A DNA stretch of 64,000 nucleotides from the NCBI GenBank assembly GCA_020847535.1, contig JADLBU010000083.1, positions 1-64,000 of the forward strand, given 5' to 3'. Position 1 is the stretch's first letter; every line of letters starts with the position of its first letter. The position numbers and the translations under genes were made by a program. The notes beneath the pieces were generated by a model. The model was not told the DNA's origin. It ran no database searches and saw nothing but the letters and a program-made list of their open reading frames with translations. The DNA comes from Phycisphaerales bacterium. Its GTDB lineage: Bacteria > Planctomycetota > Phycisphaerae > Phycisphaerales > UBA1924. Of the stretch, positions 52,506-59,779 are shown one piece after another.

Positions 52506-54209
52506 ATGTCGAATCCATCGAGCGGGGTGATCTCCGCGGTCGGAACCCCAGCGGCGGAGCGCACCAGCGTGAAGGACACGGTGATCTCCGTGCTGATCTC
52601 GCTGGTGCTTGCGTTTGTGTTTCGCGGCTTTGTGGTGGAGGCGTTCCAGATCCCGACGGGGTCGATGGCGCCGACGCTGCTTGGCGCGCACATGCGGTTC
52701 CGCAGCCCTGTGACCGGCGCGGAGTGGACGGTGGCGCCTTGGGAGTACAGCGATCCGCGCAGCGTGGATCATCCCAAGCCGATCCAGCGCGGGACGCGTC
52801 AGGGTGAGGCGCTTCTGGTTCATGATCCGATGAGCGGGGCGGAGATCCGGCCGCTGCTCATGCCGACGCTCTCGGGTGACCGGATCTTCGTGCTCAAGTA
52901 CCTGTACTCGGTCTTTGACCCCAGCCGGTTCGATGTGGTGGTTTTCAAGAACCCGCAGAACCCGCAGGAGAACTTCATCAAGCGGCTGATCGGGCTACCG
53001 GGCGAACAGATCGCGCTGGTGGATGGGGATGTCTTCGTGCGTCCGGTCTCGCAGGTGAGCGGTGAGGCGGGCAATCCCTGGGGCGGTTCGGGGTGGACGA
53101 TCGCCCGCAAACCCGAGCGGGTGCAGCGTGCGGTGTGGCAGCCGGTGTACAAGAGCGAGAGCGCGCCGCAGAACACCCAGCGCGACGACCGCCGATGGTT
53201 CAGCCCGCCGTGGAAGGCCTCCGGGGAAGGTTGGCAGGGGCTGGACGGCAAGTCGTACAGGTACTCATCATCGGGACCGACGCGGCTGGACTGGGATGTC
53301 GATCGCTGGCCGCTGGTTGACCGGTATCCGTACAACGAAGCGCCGCTGGGCGGGGCTCGCAGCGCCGGGATCGGCCTGTTGCCCGGGCCGTGGCTTCCGC
53401 GATACGACCTGTTCGGGCCGCAGTTCTACTACCCGGTCGCGGATCTGCGGCTGACTGCGGGAGTACTGCCCGAGGGAGATGGATTGGAAGCGGGGTTCAA
53501 TCTCTCAGCGTTGGGGCATCAGTTCCAGGCCAGGCTGGGGAAGGGCAAGGCGAGCATCAACATGCGTCCGCAGCCGGGGCCCAACGAAGGGGACGATGCG
53601 GCGTGGAAGACGCTGGGAAGCGCGGATGTGTCTGGACTCTTCCGCAAGGGGGAGATCACCAACATCGAGTTCTGGCACGTGGATCAGTCGCTGCAGATCT
53701 GGGTGGATGGGAAGAAGGTGCTGTGGGCGGAGTATGAGTGGTCACCTGCGGAGCGGATCCAGAACGCGATGGGGATGACGGTCGAGGAGGCCAGCGGCAA
53801 GAATCTGATCACCGACGGCACCAAGTACCGCATGGCGGGGGTGAGCCTGGCGTTCGACGGGTCGGCGGTGACGCTGCATCGCGTCGGCCTCTCGCGGGAT
53901 CTGCATTACCAGGCGACCATCAAGAACCAGTTGATCGACACGCCGCCGGGGCTGGCGACCCATCCGAGTACGGTGCTGACGACGAGCCCGGACCACTACT
54001 TCTGCTGCGGTGACAACAGCCCCTCGAGCCATGATGGCCGGTCGTGGACGATGGTGGATCCGTGGGTCGCGGCGGAGGTGGATGACACGGTGGGCGTGGT
54101 GCATCGGAACCTGGTGATCGGAAAGGCGTTTTTCGTGTATTTCCCGGCGATGGACAGCAGCCGGAGGATCCCGATCCCGGATGTGGGTCGGATGAGGCTG
54201 ATCTGGTGA
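52506..54209 (+). CDS. lepB: Signal peptidase I with a large jelly-roll insertion
   Basis: 567 residues, more than twice the usual size. One membrane segment (VKDTVISVLISLVLAFVFRGF) is followed by the catalytic serine S53 in QIPTGSMAPTL and the general-base lysine K159 in NFIKRLIGLPGE. The last conserved box, GDNSPSSHDGR, is displaced to 502-512. Between them are about 330 extra residues, of which about 315-470 look like a concanavalin/LamG-type beta sandwich (IEFWHVDQSLQIWVDGKKVL). Signal peptidases remove Sec signal peptides at the outer face of the membrane; the insertion may bind glycans or substrates. Confidence 0.9.
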   Translation: MSNPSSGVISAVGTPAAERTSVKDTVISVLISLVLAFVFRGFVVEAFQIPTGSMAPTLLGAHMRFRSPVTGAEWTVAPWEYSDPRSVDHPKPIQRGTRQGEALLVHDPMSGAEIRPLLMPTLSGDRIFVLKYLYSVFDPSRFDVVVFKNPQNPQENFIKRLIGLPGEQIALVDGDVFVRPVSQVSGEAGNPWGGSGWTIARKPERVQRAVWQPVYKSESAPQNTQRDDRRWFSPPWKASGEGWQGLDGKSYRYSSSGPTRLDWDVDRWPLVDRYPYNEAPLGGARSAGIGLLPGPWLPRYDLFGPQFYYPVADLRLTAGVLPEGDGLEAGFNLSALGHQFQARLGKGKASINMRPQPGPNEGDDAAWKTLGSADVSGLFRKGEITNIEFWHVDQSLQIWVDGKKVLWAEYEWSPAERIQNAMGMTVEEASGKNLITDGTKYRMAGVSLAFDGSAVTLHRVGLSRDLHYQATIKNQLIDTPPGLATHPSTVLTTSPDHYFCCGDNSPSSHDGRSWTMVDPWVAAEVDDTVGVVHRNLVIGKAFFVYFPAMDSSRRIPIPDVGRMRLIW

Positions 54210-54217
54210 GAGTCAGA

Positions 54218-54249
54218 AGGCACTGGGCATCGGGCACTGGGCACTGGTG
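54218..54249. repeat. Dispersed repeat family E, copy 6
   Basis: GGCACTGGGCATCGGGCACT then GGGCACTGG, in the gap between lepB and the cytidylyltransferase gene. Confidence 0.75.
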
Positions 54250-54255
54250 AAAGAC

Positions 54256-55029
54256 ATGAGAGCCGCGGGCGCGCTTGTGGTTGTGTTGGGCCGTGGGGGG
54301 AGCAAGGGTCTGCCGGGGAAGAATTCCCGGGTGCTCGCGGGGAAGCCGTGCGCGTGGTGGACGATCGAGATGGCGCTGCGGGCGCGGTGCGCGGGGGTTG
54401 TGGCGATCTCGACGGATGATGCTGCGCTCAAGGGGATCGGCAAGGCGGCGGGTGCGCGGGTGGTGGATCGGCCAGAGGCGCTGGCGGGAGATACGGCGAC
54501 GATTGATGACGCAGCGAGGCATGCGGTGATGGCGTTGGATCATGCGAGTTGCTTGGAGGAGTCGGATCGGGCGCGGGCTGTGGAGCTGGATCCGGTCGTG
54601 ATCCTGTATGCGAACGTGCCGGTGCGGCCGGAGGGGTTGATAGACAGGGCGGTGGAACTGTGCGAGTCAACGGGGTGTGACAGCGTGCAGAGTTATGCGC
54701 CGGTGGGGAAGTATCACCCGTGGTGGATGGCGCGGATCGGTGAGGGTGGGCAGGTGCGGCCTTGGGAGGGGGATGTGCTGAACCACGGTGCGTACCGGCG
54801 ACAGGATCTGCCGCCGGCGCATGTCCCGGATGGGGGGATCATCGTGGTTCGGCGGCGGGCGCTGTTCCTGAAGGTTGAAGGGGCTGAGCGAGGCCCTCAC
54901 GCGTTTTTCGGGACGGATCGGCGGGGGATCATCAATCCCGAGGGTGCGGTGGTGGATATCGATTCGGAGGTGGATGCGATGGTCGCGGAGGCGGTTTTGG
55001 AGAAGACAGGCCGCGGATTTCGCGGATGA
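54256..55029 (+). CDS. neuA: Nonulosonate cytidylyltransferase (NeuA/PseF-like)
   Basis: 257 residues. ALVVVLGRGGSKGLPGKNSR is the nucleotide-binding loop of CMP-sialic/pseudaminic acid synthetases. CAGVVAISTDDAALKGIG, VVILYANVPVRPEGLID and DSVQSYAPVGKYHP complete the pattern. It activates a nonulosonic acid with CTP for transfer to surface glycans. The next gene, neuB-like, makes the sugar. The last residues (TGRGFRG) are encoded by a short repeat CGCGGATTTCGCGGATGACG. ATG at 54256 is chosen; a GTG at 54247 lies in repeat E. Confidence 0.84.
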   Translation: MRAAGALVVVLGRGGSKGLPGKNSRVLAGKPCAWWTIEMALRARCAGVVAISTDDAALKGIGKAAGARVVDRPEALAGDTATIDDAARHAVMALDHASCLEESDRARAVELDPVVILYANVPVRPEGLIDRAVELCESTGCDSVQSYAPVGKYHPWWMARIGEGGQVRPWEGDVLNHGAYRRQDLPPAHVPDGGIIVVRRRALFLKVEGAERGPHAFFGTDRRGIINPEGAVVDIDSEVDAMVAEAVLEKTGRGFRG

Positions 55030-55160
55030 CGCGGATGAAGGCAGGGACTCACCACACACAGGGCACGGAGAAGAGAGGCGGGGTGAGTTGAGGTTGGGCC
55101 AGGAATCGGTACGGCGGATCGGTGTTTGGCGCGGGCGGGGGGGTAGGAAGGTTGATTCGA

Positions 55161-55259
55161 GCACCCTTTCAGGGTGCGGTCGGATAGCGGCTCTCCGGGG
55201 GTGTCGCTCGAAGACTCGCTCCACCCCCGGCTATGTTCGACCAGCCCTTCGGGCTGAAG
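55161..55259 (+). repeat. Three-hairpin dispersed repeat family B, copy 2
   Basis: Hairpins GCACCC/GGGTGC (55161-55177), CCGGGGGTG/CACCCCCGG (55195-55230) and CAGCCC/GGGCTG (55242-55257). The middle 36 bases are identical to the reverse complement of 7345-7380. It fills the space between neuA and neuB. Confidence 0.85.
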
Positions 55260-55313
55260 AAGAGGGCGACCGGCGGTATTGCTTTGCGTGAGTTGGGGCG
55301 GGATTGGGACGCT

Positions 55314-56393
55314 ATGCGAATCGGGACACGTGACATTTCAGCGGGGCATCCGCCGTACATCATCGCCGAGCTGGGTGTGAATCACGATGGGTCGGGGGAG
55401 AAGGCGATCGAGCTGGCGCGGGCGGCTATCGATTCGGGGGTGGATGCGATCAAGCTGCAGTACTTCGAGGCTGAGCGGCTGATGAGCAAGGCTTCGCGGC
55501 TGGCGGGGTATCAGGAGGCGGCGGGGGAGACCGATCCGGTCGCGATGCTTCGTCGGCTGGAGCTGTCGATCGATCAGATGGCGCCGGTGGTGGCGCTCGC
55601 TAAGGAGCGGGGTGTCCATGCGATCGTGACGGTGTTTTCGGTGGAGCTTGTGGCGCGGGCGAGAGAGCTGGGGTGGGATGCGTACAAGACGGCATCGCCG
55701 GACATCATCAACCGTCCGCTGTTGATGGAGCTGGCGGGGACGGAGCGGCCCATGATCGTCAGCACCGGGGCTTCGACGCTGCCGGAAGTGGGGCGGGCGC
55801 TCAAGTGGCTCAAGGATCTCCGCGAGCGGGTTGCGGTGATGCAGTGCGTGAGCAGCTATCCGACGGGGATGCAGGAATCCGAGCTTGGCGGGATCGCGGC
55901 GATCGCGGACATCTTTCCGGGCGTGGTGGGGTACAGCGATCACACGCGCGAGGCGCACACCGGGGCGCTGGCGGTCACGTGCGGGGCGTGCATACTGGAG
56001 AAGCACTTCACGCTGGATAAGAAGGCGCCGGGGCCGGATCACGCGGCATCGCTCGAGCCGGCGGAGATGGGGGGGTATGTCCAGATGGTCCGCGCGGCGT
56101 TCGGGGAGCTGGAGGCTCATCGCAGGTACGGGACACCGACATCGTTCTCGCGGAGCTATGGGCCTGGGATCAAGCGGGTGCTGGAGATCGAGCGGGATGT
56201 GCGTCGGGTGTCGCGGCAGTCGCTGGTCGCGGTGCGGGACCTGGCGGCGGGGCATGTGATTTCGCGCGAGGATCTGACGATCAAGAGGCCGGGGATGGGG
56301 ATCGAGCCTTGGAAGATCGATGAGGTGGTGGGGAAGACGCTGGCGGTGGCCGTGGGGGCGGATGAGATGGTGATGGCGGGGGCGGTGGGGTGA
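55314..56393 (+). CDS. neuB: N-acetylneuraminate/pseudaminate synthase (NeuB family)
   Basis: 359 residues. It condenses phosphoenolpyruvate with a hexosamine derivative to make a nonulosonic acid. PPYIIAELGVNHDGSGEKAIE, VDAIKLQYFEAERLM, YKTASPDI, VSTGASTLPEV, VGYSDHT and LEKHFTLDKKAPGPDHAASL are all NeuB marks. The C-terminal 70 residues form a SAF/antifreeze-type domain (SLVAVRDLAAGHVISREDL). ATG at 55314 is preferred because upstream codons derive from repeat B2. Confidence 0.92.
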   Translation: MRIGTRDISAGHPPYIIAELGVNHDGSGEKAIELARAAIDSGVDAIKLQYFEAERLMSKASRLAGYQEAAGETDPVAMLRRLELSIDQMAPVVALAKERGVHAIVTVFSVELVARARELGWDAYKTASPDIINRPLLMELAGTERPMIVSTGASTLPEVGRALKWLKDLRERVAVMQCVSSYPTGMQESELGGIAAIADIFPGVVGYSDHTREAHTGALAVTCGACILEKHFTLDKKAPGPDHAASLEPAEMGGYVQMVRAAFGELEAHRRYGTPTSFSRSYGPGIKRVLEIERDVRRVSRQSLVAVRDLAAGHVISREDLTIKRPGMGIEPWKIDEVVGKTLAVAVGADEMVMAGAVG

Positions 56394-56405
56394 ACGCGGG
56401 ATGTG

Positions 56406-56837
56406 CTAGCGCCAGGCCGCTCCGCATTCGGGGCAGACTCGACATCCATCGTCGGCGATCGGGATTCCCGCGAGGTCGTACTCACAGGCGACGCATATCG
56501 GCGGATCCTCGCGTGCAAGCTGCTCGATGCTTCGCAGTTTGCCGCGTGTCGCCGGGATGGTGGCTGCGGTTGTGCCGGCGAGGATGAGCATTGCGAACCC
56601 GGGAAGGCGCCTCCCATCATTGAACTGGCGGACGGCCAGGAGAAGAAAGAAGAGAACGCAGACGGCGATCGTGATCTTCATGCCGGTCGACTCGGTCAGG
56701 TATCGCCGCCACAGGAGTCGGCGCTTTCTGTGGAGGGGAGAGCAGGCTTTGTCGCCGGTCATTCCGGTGGACATCGAGATATCGAGGGGCCGGCCGCGAT
56801 CATCTCGCGAGGGGAATGAGTTGAGGCTCTCGAACAC
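56406..56837 (-). CDS. Small membrane protein with C-terminal zinc ribbon
   Basis: 143 residues from a GTG. Two hydrophobic segments (ITIAVCVLFFLLLAVRQF and LPGFAMLILAGTTAATI), then a short zinc ribbon CVACEYDLAGI...CRVCPECG with four main cysteines. Proteins of this form are common in planctomycetes; the role is unknown. An internal ATG (MSTGMTGDK) could be the true start. Confidence 0.6.
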   Translation of the reverse strand: MFESLNSFPSRDDRGRPLDISMSTGMTGDKACSPLHRKRRLLWRRYLTESTGMKITIAVCVLFFLLLAVRQFNDGRRLPGFAMLILAGTTAATIPATRGKLRSIEQLAREDPPICVACEYDLAGIPIADDGCRVCPECGAAWR

Positions 56838-56859
56838 GCGGCATTCCCTGCATGAATGG

Positions 56860-58707
56860 TCAGCGTGCTCGGATCGCCCGGATCGCTAGGAACATCGGGA
56901 TCTCGCGGCGGGCGCGGTTCTCTTCGGCGGCTCGGGGGCCGGGGGCGCTGGTGCGGATGCTCGGCCATTCTTCGAGGAGATCGATCGCAAAGCCGGCCTC
57001 GCTGAGTAGGCGCGAATACGTCTGGATCGGGCGATGGAAGGTCCAGGTGGTGATCTCATCGGCGCCGTGGGCGGCCGAGCCGGGGTTCATGACGATGGGG
57101 GATTGGCCGGGTGAGAGGTAGCCATCGACGCGGCGATACTGCTTGATCGCGGTGGGTTTTTTGCCGGTTGCTACTGGCCGCTTCCTCATTTCGTCACTTC
57201 GTCTCTTCGTCACTCCGTCACTTCCGCATTTCTCTCCATCCCACCCCCACGATGTCTGGCCTGGCGCACGGAATGCGGGATGCAGGATGACCATGACCAG
57301 CGAGCCGCCGGGCTTGAGGAGCGAGGCGACACCCATGAGCACGGGCTCGATGGGGTCGATGTTCATCATCGCCATCACGCTGGTCGCCGCATCGAAGGGC
57401 TGCTCCCGGGCGGCGGTGGCGAGGTCGGGGATGGATGGCAGATCCCGGACATCGCCCACGAGGAAGCGGGCGTGGCCGGCGCTGGCCTGGGCGGATTCGA
57501 TCAGGCGCGGTGAGGTGTCGATGCCGGTGGGGACGACACCAAGCTCGCTGAGTCGGCGGCAGAAATCTCCCTGTCCGCAGGCCAGATCGAGGACTTTCAT
57601 TCCGGCGGCGGGTTGGAGGAGGCGGAGCGTGCCGGGGAGGATCACATTCTCGTGGTGATCGCTCTTGCGCTCTCCGATCAGTTCATCGTACCACTCGGCG
57701 ACGTGGTCCCATGAGGTGTCGGGCCGGCTCTTGGCATCGCGCGGGGGCGCGGCGGGTTCGCCGACCATCGTCGGCCGGCCGTCGATGGTGTTGGGAGGAG
57801 CTTGCTCACCGACGAGGCCGTAGAAGGCCTGGGGCGGCGGCGAGAAGAAACGGAGTTCACGTCCGGTGCCGGGGTGGGTGAAGCCAAGTTCTGTCGCGTG
57901 CAGGCACAAGCGCGAGATCGGGTTTGTTGTGCCGCCGTAGCGGCGATCACCTGCGAGCGGGTGGCCGAACTCCTTCATGTGGACGCGGATCTGGTTCTTG
58001 CGGCCGGTATCGAGGCGGAGCTGGAGGAGCGTGCGGGCCGATCCGGCGGCGACCGTTCGCCAGTGCGTAACGGCGAGCTGGCCGGGATCATCGCCGCGGC
58101 GGCGTGGTGTGACGGAGCGCATGAGGCCATCGCGGCCCTCGGCGAGCGAGCTGCGGATGATGCCGGAGGGTGGCTGGGGCGTGCGGCCGGGGAGCGATGG
58201 GGCTTCCTGGCGGATCTCACCCTCGGCGACCGCCATGTAGAGGCGATGGACGCGTTTGCTGCGGAAGGACTCCTTGAGTTGCGTGAAGGCGCGGTCGCTG
58301 GCGGCGAACACGATGAGGCCGGAGGCTTCCTTGTCGAGGCGGTGGATGATCCAGATGCGTGTGCCTCGCTGGCGACGCTTGTCCTTGATGTAGCGTTTGA
58401 CGACGGCGAACGCGGAGTTCTCGCGCAGCTCGATGTTGTCGTGCTCGGGTGTGCCGGGCATTGCTGCGGTGATCAGGCCTGTGGGCTTGTCGATGACGAT
58501 GACATCGTGGTCTTCGTGGACGAGGCGGACACCAAGGCCGATGTCGGTGGGGTCGATTCCGTGCTCGCCGTCGGCGGGGGCATTGGAGAAGTCCTCGGCT
58601 CGCGGCGCGGATTGGCGTCCGGTGGGTCGGCGCGGGCGATCACGAGTGGCTGGACGGGTGGGCTTTGGCATCGGCGGCGGAGAATAGGGTTGGGAGAAGA
58701 GAGGCAT
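56860..58707 (-). CDS. RluA-type pseudouridine synthase fused to a SAM methyltransferase
   Basis: 615 residues. Residues 60-290 are an RluA-like pseudouridine synthase: VIVIDKPTGLIT, the catalytic IIHRLDKEASGL with D125, RKNQIRVHMKEFGHPLAGDRRYG and CLHATELGF. Residues about 330-610 are a class I methyltransferase: WDHVAEWYDELIG, KVLDLACGQGDFCRRL (371-386) and VGDVRDLPSI. Such a fusion could carry out two modifications on one RNA. Residues 495-510 (GSDGVTKRRSDEMRKR) are encoded by an in-frame family F repeat, an apparent insertion into the second domain. Confidence 0.86.
   Translation of the reverse strand: MPLFSQPYSPPPMPKPTRPATRDRPRRPTGRQSAPRAEDFSNAPADGEHGIDPTDIGLGVRLVHEDHDVIVIDKPTGLITAAMPGTPEHDNIELRENSAFAVVKRYIKDKRRQRGTRIWIIHRLDKEASGLIVFAASDRAFTQLKESFRSKRVHRLYMAVAEGEIRQEAPSLPGRTPQPPSGIIRSSLAEGRDGLMRSVTPRRRGDDPGQLAVTHWRTVAAGSARTLLQLRLDTGRKNQIRVHMKEFGHPLAGDRRYGGTTNPISRLCLHATELGFTHPGTGRELRFFSPPPQAFYGLVGEQAPPNTIDGRPTMVGEPAAPPRDAKSRPDTSWDHVAEWYDELIGERKSDHHENVILPGTLRLLQPAAGMKVLDLACGQGDFCRRLSELGVVPTGIDTSPRLIESAQASAGHARFLVGDVRDLPSIPDLATAAREQPFDAATSVMAMMNIDPIEPVLMGVASLLKPGGSLVMVILHPAFRAPGQTSWGWDGEKCGSDGVTKRRSDEMRKRPVATGKKPTAIKQYRRVDGYLSPGQSPIVMNPGSAAHGADEITTWTFHRPIQTYSRLLSEAGFAIDLLEEWPSIRTSAPGPRAAEENRARREIPMFLAIRAIRAR
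57178..57232. repeat. Dispersed repeat family F inside a coding sequence
   Basis: CTCATTTCGTCACTTCGTCT followed by CTTCGTCACTCCGTCACTTC. Unlike the other copies it lies in the middle of a gene, in frame, within the methyltransferase half of the fusion. Confidence 0.8.
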
Positions 58708-58738
58708 CGAGCCAACAGGGCATCAGGGCATCAAGGCG
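58708..58738. repeat. Family E-like GGCATCA repeat
   Basis: AACAGGGCATCAGGGCATCA in the 15-base gap and start region between coaB and the fusion gene. Confidence 0.5.
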
Positions 58739-59382
58739 GAGAGTAGATCGAGGAGCCAGGGGGCAAAGTCGGTCTTGGTCATGGAGGCGGGCGTGGGGGT
58801 TTGGCGGCCATCGGCGTAGATGGCGATCGCGTCGATGCGGTCGGAATCCATGGTTTCGAGGGGGTTGGCGATCACGAGGTCGACACCCTTGCGGTGAAGC
58901 TTGGCCTGGGCGGCGGGGATCATCTGATCGCGGGGTTCGAGGGCAAACGCGACCAGGAACTGGCCGGTGTGGGGGCGGGCGGCGAGTTCGGCGATCAGGT
59001 CGGGGGTGGGTTCGAGTTCGAGTACCAGGGGAGAATCCGATCGCCTGAACTTGGCGGTGAGATTGGTCGTAGTGGATTTTGGCCTGAAGTCGGCGACCGC
59101 GGCGGCCATGATGACGACATCGTGGGCGCTGCCGTGGGTTGCCAGGAGCGTCCGCAGATCCTCGCAGGTTCGGAACCTGTGAATTCCGATCGAGGGATCC
59201 GCGGGTAGCCCGGTGACCGGGCCTAGGAGCAGGGTGACCGGATGACCGCGGGCTGCGGCGGCATCGGCGAGGGCGAGCCCGAGTCGGCCCGAGCTGCGAT
59301 TGCCGATGAATCGAACGGCATCGATGGGCTCGTGGGTGGGGCCTGCGGTGATGAGGATGGAGGGGGGCGCGTGGGGGGGCAT
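58723..59382 (-). CDS. coaB: Phosphopantothenate-cysteine ligase (CoaB), stand-alone
   Basis: 219 residues. It joins cysteine to 4'-phosphopantothenate in coenzyme A synthesis. SILITAGPTHEPIDAVRFIGNRSSGRLGLALADAA is the CoaB signature, followed by VVIMAAAVADFRPK and FLVAFALE. In most bacteria CoaB is fused behind CoaC; here the decarboxylase half is absent. The ATG at 59382 begins just before the domain; the upstream frame lacks similarity. Confidence 0.9.
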   Translation of the reverse strand: MPPHAPPSILITAGPTHEPIDAVRFIGNRSSGRLGLALADAAAARGHPVTLLLGPVTGLPADPSIGIHRFRTCEDLRTLLATHGSAHDVVIMAAAVADFRPKSTTTNLTAKFRRSDSPLVLELEPTPDLIAELAARPHTGQFLVAFALEPRDQMIPAAQAKLHRKGVDLVIANPLETMDSDRIDAIAIYADGRQTPTPASMTKTDFAPWLLDLLSALMP

Positions 59383-59779
59383 GCGTGGAGTGGGAAGGAC
59401 TGGACCGGGAATGACCTTATTCCGGCAACCGGGTCGGGCTCGGGGGAACCGGCCGGATGCGGGGTGCGGATTGCGGGTTGGCGAGCGGATCGTCATAATG
59501 GCCGCCCCGACAACCCCCACTCCCCCCACGGTCCCGCGTTGGCTCCTCGAGGCGTTTGAGGGTCGGCCCCTGTGGAGATCGGCGATTCGCCGCTACCATG
59601 CGGGCTCTGTTGAACCAGGGATCGGTTGCCGTGAGGGGTTCGGTCGGTCTCGAAGCCGGCCGGTCGTGAATCAGGTGTGATCGCCCGACCCTCCGGAATC
59701 CCAGAGTATCGTCGGGCTGGTTTGGCTCGGTGCGGCATGCTGAAGATGCTGGCCGAGAAGAGGTTGATACGAGAACCGC
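59383..59779. other. Intergenic region between coaB and pilB
   Basis: Nearly 400 bases between divergent genes. Short frames exist on both strands (a 60-codon plus-strand one near 59499) but have no recognisable content. It should carry the pilB promoter, which I could not locate. Confidence 0.45.
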
